Notes under the pieces: generated by a model | Seen by the model: only the letters and a program-made list of their open reading frames with translations | Told to the model about the DNA's origin: nothing | Databases searched by the model: none | Assembly (NCBI RefSeq): GCF_021917145.1 | Contig: NC_061078.1 | Span: 683,149-747,148, forward strand | Source: Hypomesus transpacificus | Lineage: Eukaryota; Chordata; Actinopteri; Osmeriformes; Osmeridae | Length of the DNA stretch: 64,000 nt | Direction: 5' to 3' | Shown: piece after piece, positions 36,222 through 48,700 of the stretch | How positions within the stretch are numbered: position 1 is the stretch's first letter | Layout: the number at the start of each line of letters is the position of its first letter | Made by a program: the position numbers and the translations under genes

Positions 36222-39200
36222 CCTCTCTCTCCCTCTCTCTCCTCAGGACCCTGTCAGGGTCAGGGCCAACAACAGCATGTAGGCCTCTCTCTCTTGTCCC
36301 CATATATTGTCCCTCCTATATATCCCTTGCTACCATGGTCAATTACCAAAGAAAGCAAAACATGTGTTTTTTACTCATTTTTGTGTCTGTGTGTGTCTGT
36401 GTGTGTCTGTGTATGTACGTGTGTGTATCTGTGTGTGTCTGTGTGTGTGAATGTGTATCTGTGTGTGTGTGTCTGTGTATGTACGTGTGTGTATCTCTGT
36501 GTGTGTGTGTGTGTGTGTTACAGTAGTCTCCTGGGCAGTGGGTTTGACTCTAAAGAAGACCTTGCCTCCAAATTCTCTACTCTGCCCGATAGACCACTCA
36601 GCCAAGGTACACACACACAGATACACACACATACATACCCATACATGAAGATACACACACAGTACACACTCACATACATTGACATATACCGTGTGATGTG
36701 TGTGTTCATCCAGACCTGGAGCCCCACAGAGGGATGGACCGCTACCTCGACAGTCTGTTTGATCCTGTTCTGGCCGACAGCAGTGCGGTGAGTGCTGTTA
36801 GCTAAGGCTATGTTAGCTAGCCAGGCTAGGTTAACCAACTGCTAGGTTAGCAAGCCATGCTAGTTTAGCAAGCCAAGCTAGTTTAGCAAGTCAGGCTAGG
36901 TTAGGCTAAGGCTAGTTTCGCCAGCCATACTAAATTAGGCAGGTTGAGTTGGTGTTAGTAATACAAGGTTATGCTAAGTTAATTACCAATGCTTATTATG
37001 CTAGGTGCCATTGTAGCTGTGTCATCCAGCTATGCTAGCTACAATGGTAGCAATGTTATATAGCTATGACAGGTACAATCATGGCTGTGTTATTTAGCTT
37101 TGCTAGCGACAAAGGTAGTAGTGTTATCCAGCCATGACAGATGCGATGGTAGCTATGTTATCGAGCTCATTTTGTAGTTAGTGTTATAAATGCTACGTAC
37201 AATGGTAGCTATGTTATCTATCTATGCTGGATAAAATGCTAGTGGTGTCCTCTAGCTATGCTAACCACAATGGCAGCTGTGCTATCTAGCCATGCTAGCT
37301 ACTATATCAACTGTGTCCTGCCGTAACAGTGAGTAAGTGAGTGAGTGAGTGGATGTTGTTCTCTGTGATATCTGGAAGTGAATGAGCATGTATCAGCTGT
37401 GTTGTACAGGCACAGACTCGCCTGCTAACATCTCTGGTTACCCGGTTACCGTAACTGTCATTGCGACCAGATCGCCACGGTGATTTCCCCTCCCGACACC
37501 GAGATCTCCTTACAAGGAGCCAACACTCAGCTAATGAATGGCTTACTATTTAATGACACACACACACCTTCACTCACTCACACACACACACACCTTCACT
37601 CACACACATACACACCCAGATCAACGCACATACACACATACAAACCACACACACACACCACAGGGGTTCCTGTGGCTCAGGAGGTAGGTGTGATCTCCGA
37701 CTCCTCCTGGCCATGTGTGGGAGTGTCCTGGGGCAAGACACTGAAACAAGCTGCTCCTGATGGGCAGGTGTTAGGGTTAGGGTCCTGGGGCAAGACACTG
37801 AAACAAGCTGCTCCTGATGGGCAGGTGTTAGGGTTAGGGTACTGGGGCAAGACACTGAAACAAGCTGCTCCTGATGGGCAGGTGTTAGGGTCCTGGGGCA
37901 AGACACTGAAACAAGCAGCTCCTGATGGGCAGGTGTTAGGGTTAGGGTCCTGGGGCAAGACACTGAAACAAGCTGCTCCTGATGGGCAGGTGTTAGGGTT
38001 AGGGTCCTGGGGCAAGACACTGAAACAAGCTGCTCCTGATGGGCAGGTGTTAGGGTTAGGGTCCTGGGACAGACCAGCACCTTGCATGGCAGCGCTGGGA
38101 GAGCAGGGTTCAGAGGGGAACTAGAACACTCTGGTGTAACATTTGACCTTTGACCCCCAGGAAGTGGAGCGTCCCTCGGAGCTGTCCAGCAGACTGAGGG
38201 GGGGTGGAGGTGTCGGGGGTCACAACAGCCCCTACGGACAACCCCCCCAGCCCGGAGGTCAGCCTCTCTCTCTTCCTCTGTCTGTTCCTCTCTCTCTCCT
38301 TCTCTTTCTCTCTATCCCTCCCTTCCCTCTCTCCCTCTCCCTCTTGTGACATGTTGTGTGTGTGTAACATGTTGTGTGTGTGTGCAGCGGTGAGGGTTCT
38401 ACCCATGATGCCAGGAGAGGTTATATCACCCCCGCTCTCCCCGGTCGCCCCTCCTGCAGCCACACGTATGCATTGCCATGTTTAGTAGTTTGTATCCCCA
38501 AGGAAACCATGTTCTTGTGTTTGTATCACAATAGAAACCATGTTTAAAAGGCTTTATATATACTATGAAGGTTGAGAGTAGCTACTTGATGTTTACATTC
38601 AGCACACAGATTTTACACCTGTTATATTACACCTGTTATATTACACCTGTTATTTCACTGGAGCTGTGTTGCTTTTGACAATAACATACATTACTAAACA
38701 CCTTGTTTGTCCATTGTTTTTAATCAGCTGTTATCATCCTTATTCCTTCCTCCTCCTCCTCCTCCCCCTCTCCTCCTCCTCCTCCTCCTTCCCCAGACTC
38801 TCAGGATGCAGTGATAGCTCAGCAGCAACAAGCCATTATCAACCAGCAGGCTGTCATCATGGTAACCATCGCTACCTCCTCCACTCCTGTCCTTGCCCCT
38901 TTCTTCCTCTCTTGAAATAATCACCATGTCACCCCTGCCCCTCCCTACTCTCCTGCCCCTCCCCCCTCTCCTGTCCCCCTGTCCCTACCTCCTCTCCTGC
39001 CCCCTGCCCCTCCCTCCTCTCCTGCCACCCTGCCGCTCCCTCCTCTCCTGCCCCCTGCCCCTCCCTCCTCTCCTGCCCCCCTGCCCCTCCCTCCTCTCCT
39101 GCCACCCTGCCCCTCCCTCCTCTCCTGCCACCCTGCCCCTCCCTCCTCTCCTGCCCCCCTGCCCCTCCCTCCTCTCCTGCCACCCTGCCCCTCCCTCCTC

Positions 39201-42200
39201 TCCTGCCCCCTGCCCATCCCTCCTCTCCTGCCACCCTGCCCCTCCCTCCTCTCCTGCCCCCCTGCCCCTCCCTCCTCTCCTGCCACCCTGCCGCTCCCTC
39301 CTCTCCTGTCCCCTGCCCCTCCCTCCTCTCCTGCCCCCCTGCCCCTCCCTCCTCTCCTGCAAACCCTGCCGCTCCATCCTCTCCTGCCCCCTGCCCCTCC
39401 CTCCTCTCCTGCCACCCTGCCCCTCCCTCCTCTCCTGCCCCCTGCCCCTCCCTCCTCTCCTGCCACCCTGCCCCTCCCTCCTCTCCTGCCCCCCTGCCCC
39501 TCCCTCCTCTCCTGCCCCCCTGCCCCTCCCTCCTCTCCTGCCCCCTGCCCCTCCCTCCTCTCCTGCCCCCCTGCCCCTCCCTCCTCTCCTGCCACCCTGC
39601 CGCTCCCTCCTCTCCTGCCCCCTGCCCCTCCCTCCTCTCCTGCCCCCTGCCCCTCCCTCCTCTCCTGCCCCCTGCCCTTCCCTCCTCTCCTGCCACCCTG
39701 CCCCTCCCTCCTCTCCTGCCCCCCTGCCCCTCCCTCCTCTCCTGCCCCCCTGCCCCTCCCTCCTCTCCTGCCACCCTGCCACTCCCTCCTCTCCTGCCCC
39801 CCTGCCCCTCCCTCCTCTCCTGCCCCCCTCCTTCTCCCCCCTCTCCTCCCTCCCAGGCTCAGCAGATGACCATGCAGGCCATGGCCTTGGTTACCTCCCC
39901 CATCACCTCACCCCCCACCTCCCCCATCAGCAGCCCCCCCATGAGCCCTCTCCTCCCCCACCCCCTCTCCCCTTACTCCTCTCCCTACTCCCCCATCCCA
40001 CCCTCTCCTTATGCCAACCTCCCCCCCAGTTCGTATCCCACCTCCCCAGACCCTGCTGGCTCCGCCCCCCAGCCACACGCCCCACCCCTGTCTGCTCCAA
40101 GCCCCGCCCCTCATGCTGCAGAGAAGAGCCTTAAGGTCACCATGGACACGAAGCCCAAAGCCAGCACACCCCAAGTGAGAATCCCCCTTTCTATGTTCAG
40201 AGGTCAGGATTCAGGAGTTAAGGTCATTGGCAGGTGTTAAAGTGAGAGATCAGGTGTCAAGGTCAGGTGTTAAGGTCAGGTGTTACAGTAAAGGTCAAGG
40301 GTCAGTGTAGTCACCATGTCTCTCTCCAGGGCGTGTCATCGGGGACAGACAGTGTTGCCAAGAGAAGAGCTCCAGCCATCCCCATCAACAAGGACCAGAG
40401 GGCCAGGAAGTTTGGTGAGAGCCACCCCTGACCCTTGACCCCTGACCCCTAACCTCTAACCCCTCACACACACCACAGATACACACACACACAAAGCACA
40501 GATACACACACACAAAGCACAGATACACACACACAAAACACAGATACATACACACAAAGCACAGATACACACACACGCACAACAAAATGTTATAGAAGAG
40601 AGTTGACTCAGAGATGTGTGTGTAATGTTTGTATGTGTGTGTGTCCATGCGTGTGGGGGTGTAATGTTGAATGTGTGTGCAGCCCCAGTGGTGACCTCTC
40701 CACCGCCCCCTGCTGGAGAGGTGGTGAAGTGGTCAGAGCAGCAGGAGAGCATCACCCCCAGCGGCAACGTCAGAGACATCATCCGCCAATACGACTCTCC
40801 TCCTCCCCCTCCACAGCCCCTGCCCCCCGGCAAGAGGTACACACATACACACACATGCACACTTATACACACACATACACACATACACACTTTCTCTTCT
40901 CTTCTCCATGGACACAACCTTCTTCAACACTTTTCAGTACTGTCTTATTGTGTGTGGTGTGTGTGTATCTGTGGTGTGTGTGTATCTGTGGTGTGTGTGT
41001 ATGTCTGGTGTGTGTGTATCTGTGGTGTTTGTGTATCTGTGGTGTGTGTGTATCTGTGGTGTTTGTGTATGTGTGGTGTGTGTGTATCTGTGGTGTGTGT
41101 GTACGTGTGGTGTGTGTATGTGTGGTGTGTGTGTGGGAATGTGTGGTGTGTGTGTATCTGTGGTGTGTGTGTATCTGTGGTGTGTGTGTATGTGTGGTGT
41201 GTGTACGTGTGGTGTGTCTGTGTATGTGTGGTGTGTGTGTGTATGTGTGGTGTGTGTGTATCTGTGGTGTGTGTGTATGTGTGGTGTGTGTGTATCTGTG
41301 GTGTGTGTGTATCTGTGGTGTTTGTGTATGTGTGGTGTGTGTGTATGTGTGGTGTGTGTGTGTATCTGTGGTGTGTGTGTATCTGTGGTGTGTGTGTATG
41401 TGTGGTGTGTGTGTATGTGTGGTGTGTGTGTATCTGTGGTGTGTGTGTATCTGTGGTGTGTGTGAATGTGTGGTGTGTGTGTATCTGTGGTGTGTGTGTA
41501 TCTGTGGTGTGTGTGTATGTGTGGTGTGTGTGTATCTGTGGTGTGTGTGTATCTGTGGTGTGTGTGTAGGCGACCAGAGGGGAAGTATCTAAAAAAGCAG
41601 AGTCCTCGTGATGAAGCTTTGCACATCCTCAAACCTCAGATGGACAACCCTCCACCTCCACAGGTACACACACACACTTATTGTTCTATCCTAGTGGGGA
41701 CCAAACATTCACAATCAAAACACCCCTAACACCCACTGAAAACAAGCATTTGAAGTTTTGAGGCAAAAGGGTCAAGTTTGACATATTTTTCTATACTTGA
41801 GGATATTAAGTTCCCCACACTGACAGACGCTCAACCGTAACAGTTTAGTTACTTCCTGTTATACTTCCTGTTATACTTCCTGTTATACTTCCTGTTATAC
41901 TTCCTGTCTCCAGCCCAAACACCCACCTGGCCCCTCCCCCTCTGCATCCGCCATGAAGGAGGCGGGGTTTAAACCCACCAAGAGCACCAAGAGGAGGGCT
42001 CCAGTGAGGCCCCTTCCACCTCACCCCACAGGTACACACACACACACACTGAGCCAGTGAGTGAGTAGATTTGGTGATTGACAACCATGTCGTCCTATAG
42101 TGTCGCGGGAGCTGCCGGTGGAGGCGGAGACTATCCAGACTAAACTCCATCGCAGCACGACAGAAGAGCATTACACCTACACCAACGTTCCCTGGAGACT

Positions 42201-42736
42201 GTACCTGAGGAAGGAGGTACACACACACACACACGACTGTACCTGAGGAAGGAGGTACACACACACACACACACACACACGACTGTACCTGAGGAAGGAG
42301 GTACACACACACGCATACACTACTGTACCTGAGGAAGGAGGTACACACACACACACGACTGTACCTGAGGAAGGAGGTACACACACACGCATACACTACT
42401 GTACCTGAGGAAGGAGGTACACACACACGCATACACGACTGTACCTGAGGAAGAAGGTACACACACACACACACACACACGACTGTACCTGAGGAAGAAG
42501 GTGCACACCTGACTCTTTGGAGTGTTTCAGGTGTTCTTCCCCAAGGACAGTTTCAACCATCCTCTGGTGTTGGATCTCATATTCAAACAGGTGAGTAGGT
42601 CTGTCTTTCTGATGTCTGTCTGTCTATGTGTCTGATGTTTGTCTGCCTGTCTGCCTGTCAGATGTCTGCCTGCCTGCCTGCCTGCCTGCCTGTTTGCCTG
42701 CCTGTCTGCCTGCCTGCCTGCCTGCCTGCCTGTTTG

Positions 42737-42798
<62 letters not shown>

Positions 42799-45700
42799 TG
42801 CCTGTATGTCTGTCTGTCTGTCTGTCTGCCTGCCTGTTTGCCTGCCTGCCTGTTTACCTGCCTGTTTGCCTCCCTGCCTCCCTGCCTCCCTGCCTATACC
42901 TGCCTGTTTGCCTGCCTGCCTGCCTGCCTCCTTGCCTGCCTGTTTGCCTGCCTGCCTGCCTGCCTGTTTGCCTGCCTGCCTGTTTGCCTGCCTGCCTGCC
43001 TAACGGCCAGCCTGTCTGTCTGATATCTGCCTGTCTGCCTGCCTGTCTCACTGTCTCTACTGATGTCTACCTGTCTACCTGTCTTTCACCTGTAGGTGGT
43101 GAATGATACCTTGTCTGAGGCTTGTGTTCGCATCACCAGTGAGGAGAGGCTGAAGATGAAGGCTTTGTTTGGTGAGAATACTATAATACCCACAATGCAT
43201 CTGAAAAATCACCTGTTGTACTGAAAAAAATCAATACAATGTGTGTGTGGTGTGTCTATATGTGCACGTGAGTGTGGTGTGTGTGTGTGTGTGGTGTTTG
43301 TGCGTGTCTTCATATGTGCGTGTGTCTACATGTGTATGGTGTGTGTGCGTATGTGTATGTGTGTGTGTCTACATGTGTGTGTGTGGTGTGTGTGTGTGCC
43401 AGCTAAACTGGGGGTGATGCAAGACACTCAAGACGAGACAGTGAAGAAGTCTGTTGTCACGGCAGCCAGAGACTCCCTAGACATCTACTTCTCCAGACTG
43501 TTCCCTGCCTCCGTAAGTCTGACCTGTATACACACATCTGAATACACACTACTGTATACACACTACTGGATACACACTACTGAAGGCACACTACTGGATA
43601 CACACTACTGTATACACACCTGTACACGCACACACCTAGACACAGTGTGTACGTGTATGTGTGTGTGTCTACATGCGTATGTGTGTGTGTCTACATGTGT
43701 GTGTGTGTGTGTGCAGGGCAGCGTGGGGACAGGGGTGCAGGTGCTGGCTGTGTGTCACAGTGGGATCAAGCTGCTGAAGACAGTGAAGAGCAGTGCTGCA
43801 GCTCCAGACTACTTCAGAGTCCTCAGGCCTTACACGTACGTGGGTGTGTCTGTGTGTGTCTCTCTGTGTGTGTCTGTGTGTGTCTGTGTGTGTGTGTCTG
43901 TGTGTGTCTGTGTGTGTGTGTCTGTGTGTGTGAGTGAAAGTATGTTTCTGGTCGTGTGTGTGTGTGTTTGTGTTTCACATCAAAGTTTCAGCAACACTTC
44001 CCATTAAGTTTACATTAATTACCATGTAACTACATAGTAATTCTCGTAGTTTAAACATTGTGGGTACATTATAGGTGCTATGTGCTATAAAGCAGGCAAG
44101 GAGTCTGTGTTTGGAGATGAAAGTGCACAAGAACTTTACTTAGAAATAAACATGATACAGAACAAAGGTCACCTGCCACACGGCCATCGATGACAAACAA
44201 TAAGACTTCAAACAGGTGTTATACAGCCATCCTAATGAGTCAACACAAACAGGTGTTATACAGCCACCCTAACGAGTCAACACAAACAGGTGTTATACAG
44301 CCATCCTAATGAGTCAACACAAACAGGTGTTATACAGCCATCCTAATGAGTCAACACAAACAGGTGTTATACAGCCATCCTAACGAGTCAACACAAACAG
44401 GTGTTATACAGCCATCCTAATGAGTCAACACAAACAGGTGTTATACAGCCACCCTAACGAGTCAACACAAACAGGTGTTATACAGCCATCCTAATGAGTC
44501 AACACAAACAGGTGTTATACAGCCACCCTAACGAGTCAACACAAACAGGTGTTATACAGCCATCCTAATGAGTCAACACAAAACAGGTGCGTCTAATATT
44601 CCGGTGACGCAGATCGGCGCTCAGGCTCTATGTGAACCGTGACACTGTAATAACATGGTACTTTGTAATAACATGGTACTTTGTGAGCAGTATAGGCTAC
44701 AGTAGAAAGCTTGTTGCTATGTAGTTACATGGCAGTTAATATAACCTCCATAAAAGTGTTACCAAAGCTACTGAGCATATCTCTATTTCCATGGTAACTA
44801 GTGTCTGTTTCCGTAGTTATGCAGACATCCTGTTTGTTACCATCCCGTCAGAGAACATGCTGGAGTTCAACCTGACCAATGAGAAGCTCATCCTGTTCTC
44901 TGCCAAGGCTGCTCAGGTCAAGAGCCTGATAGACCACTTCATCACTGAGATCAAGAAGGTACACACACATACACACTCATACACTGACACACACACCCCC
45001 TCTCTGAGTACACACACACACACACACACACCACACACACTCTCCCCTACAGGACTCTGAGTACACACACACACACCACACACATACCCACACCCACTCC
45101 TCTCTCCCGCAGGACTCTGAGTATGTGGTTGCAGAGAGAAACCATGTGACAGATGAGCACTCGTGTCTGAGCTTCCACAAGGGTGACATCATCAGGCTGC
45201 AGGTCATGGACAGCTTGGAGAAGGGTGAGGCCCACACTGATGACATCCCCTGTAACAGCAGTGGAGCTCATCCCTGTGTGTGTGTTCTGCAGGTCAGGGT
45301 TAGGGTTAGTGTGCAGAAGCTGATCCCTGTGTGTGTGTGTTCTGCAGGTCAGGCCTACGGCTGTGTGGTGAGGAAGAAGGTGGTGTTTCTAGAGGAGTTA
45401 AAGAAAGACACGCAGGACTTTGGTGAGACAATAGACACATAACACACACATAAACACACACATAAACACACACATGATGTGTGTGTGTGTATATGTGTAC
45501 GTGTGTGCATATGTGGGCAGGGTGGAAGTTTGGCGCGGTGTTTGGCCGTGCGGGGGTGTTCCCTGGGGAGTGTGCGCGGCCCACAGCTGCTCCTGATTTC
45601 CTGTCTCTGCCGCTGGACCGGAGGGCGGAACCTCGCGGGGGGGCAGGGCGCGTTGCCGTGTCCTCAGCCGTTGCTGTTGCCGTGGCGTCCACCATGGCAG

Positions 45701-48700
45701 CACATGAGATCGACCAAACGCTGGAGGTACACACGCATGCATAAACATGCATAGATGCATGCACACACACACATATACATATGCACACGCATTGATACAT
45801 ATACACACACACACAAACTCTCCCAGTAGCAGGTTGCTGCAGTTCCGTGTGTGTCCAGCAGGCGTCGCTGGAGGGTTTTGGAGAGCTGCTGCTGGAGCAG
45901 GTGGAGGATGGACGCTACGACCTGGTGGAGTTTGCAAAGAAGTACTTCAGACAACCTGGCAGGGGGTGAGACACACAGTCTCACACACTCACACACACAC
46001 CCTCACAAACACACTTTCACGTACACACTTAAACCATAATGTTCTGTGTTGTCTTAGAGGTTCTCTGAAGAACAAGAACAAGGACTCTAGAGATCCATTT
46101 GAGATGGTTCGGTTCTCCAAGGTACCTTCCTCTAGAACTTTCAGGAACATTCCCTTCATAGAGCTTCACAATGATCTTATACATGACTGTGTGTGGTATT
46201 CCTATTTGGCGTGTATGTATTGTTGGTGTGTATGTATGTGTGTGTGTGTATGGTGTGTGTGTGTTACAGGCCCCACTGTCTGAGTCTCTGATCGAGTTCT
46301 CGGACCCAACCATGAATCGTGTGGCCACGGACATCTTCCTGTGTAAGCTCCGCCCACCTGGCGCATGTAGCCCCGCCCACCTGGCACATATAGCCCCGCC
46401 CACCTGGCGGATATTATTCTGTCACGGCATGAAACGTATTACATGTTTTATGATGTAATATTTTATGATGTCATGTTCTATGATGTCATGTTCTATGATG
46501 TCATGTTATGTGACGTAATGTCCTGTGTTGTCGTCCTGTGATGTCATGTTCAGCGGTGATGAGGTTCATGGGAGACCATCCTGTAAAGGGACAGTCAGAA
46601 CAGGAAGTGGTCAGCACCTTCCTCAAGGTACAAACACATACACACACACACCTCTCTGTCTCCAGTGGGCATGTGTAACGTTGTGTGTGTTTTTTCCTGT
46701 CAGCTGATTGGAGAGTTTGGTCTGATGAGGGATGAGGCTTACTGCCAGCTGCTCAAACAGCTGAGCTCCAACACCAGCTCCAAACCGTCAGTTACTCACA
46801 CACACACTCACACAACAAACAAAACACACCACACAATCCCAGCCAGTGACCCTTGACCCTGTGTGTGTCAGGGATAGCTGCCAGCGGGGCTGGAGGCTGC
46901 TCTACATCCTGACTGCCTTCCACCACTGCTCCCAGGTCCTAAAGCCCTTCCTGTTAAAGTTCCTGCAGGATGCCTACCGCAGCCCTGGGGGCCAGTACCA
47001 GGGTAACACACACCACACAGACCACACACACACCATACCACACACACCACACACATTTCCCTCTGTGACTCTGGAGGAAGGGGCGGGACTCAAGGTGTGA
47101 TAATGCGTTCTGACTGACTAACTGAGGCTTGTTCCTGAATTGTTATTGGCTGACTGAGGCCTGATAATGCGTTGTGATTGACAGGTATTGCCAAGGCTTG
47201 TGAGCAGAACCTGAGGAAGACGTTCCAATATGGCGGCCGCCTCGTGGTTCCCAGCAGCATGGAGCTGCAGGCCATGGTGGTCAGCACCAAAGCTCTTACC
47301 TGTTCACCTGTCTACCTGTCTGCCTGCTCACCTGTCTACCTGCTCACCTATCTACCTGTCTACCTGCTCACCTGTCTACCTGTTCACCTGTCTACCTGCT
47401 TACCTGTCTACCTGCTTACCTGTCTACCTGTTCACCTGTTCACCTGTCTACCTGTCTGCCTGCTCACCTGTCTACCTGCTTACCTATCTACCTGTTCACC
47501 TGTCTACCTGTCTGCCTGCTCACCTGTCGACCTGTGTACCTGCTCACCTATCTACCTGTTCACCTGTCTACCTGCTCACCTGTCTACTTCTTCACCTGTC
47601 TACCTGCTTACCTGTCTACCTGTCTACTTGTTCACCTGTCTACCTGCTCACCTGTCTACCTGCTCACCTATCTACCTGCTCACCTGTCTACCTGTCTACC
47701 TGTCTACCTGCTCACCTATCTACCTGTTCACCTGTCTACCTGTTCACCTGTCTACCTGTCTACCTGCTCACCTGTCTACTTCTTCACCTGTTCACCCTGC
47801 TCACCTGTCTACCTGTTCACCTGTCTACCTGTCTACCTGCTTACCTGTCTACCTGTTCGTGTGTGCAGTTGTGACATCACGGTACTTTTGTTTACTGGTT
47901 GGGTGTTGGTAGCCATGGTTGCGTGTGTGTTTTAGGCGGGGCGGAGCTCCAAGCGTCAGCTGTTCCTGTTTCCTGGAGGCATTGAGCGCCACCTCAAGAT
48001 CAAGACCTGCTCTGTGAGTGTGTGTGTGTCTGTCTGTGTGAGTGTGTGTGTGTGTGTGAGAGTGGTTATAGGTGAATGTTTCTGCTTGGATGTGTGAGTG
48101 TCTGTAACTGTGAGAATGTGTGTTTGAAGTGTGTGTGTGTTGATGTGTGTGTGTGTGTTGCAGGTGGCGCTGGACATCATAGAGGAGCTGTGTTATGAGA
48201 TGTGTCTAGAGAGGCTGGAGGCTATGGACGAATACACCATCTTCCTCGTCACCAACAGAGGTACACACACACCACACACACACACCATGCACCATACACA
48301 CACCATACACACCACACACACCATGTGTGATGCACCGTATGTGTGTGGGCAGGTGGGAACGTGCGTCCCCTGAACAGGCGTGAGTACGTGCTGGACCTGG
48401 TGACGGAGGCGGAGCGTGTGGACAGCAGCTTCTCTCTCTGGTTCCGCAGGGTCGTCTGGACACAGGCTCTTAAGTTCCACAACGAGCTGTGTGTCACCAT
48501 GCACTACAACCAGGTACCTGACCCCTGGACCCTGACCCCTGGACCCTGACCCTATGTGTGTATGTGTATATGATGTGTGTGTGTGTTTGTGTGTGTGTGT
48601 GTAGGTGCTACCAGACTACCGTAAGGGGCTGCTGAGTGTGCTGTCCAGGGGGAAGGTCAGTGAGCAGCAGTTCCACCAGATCTCCAAGCTAGCCGCTCTG

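Noticed and set aside
38893..40134. A 413-codon Pro/Leu/Ser frame and matching minus-strand Gly/Arg frames
   Set aside because: Mostly the polypyrimidine minisatellite; only 39857-40174 is a true exon, in another frame (AQQMTMQAM).
42626..43106. CLPACLPA cysteine-rich protein
   Set aside because: (CCTG)n tetranucleotide repeat in an intron.
28024..44588. CRISPR-like arrays (regular repeats)
   Set aside because: Units are contiguous minisatellites without unique spacers, in a vertebrate intron context.
45474..45754. Separate short genes around 45480
   Set aside because: These frames overlap a single myo15a exon (45521-45726) and its CA-rich flanks.
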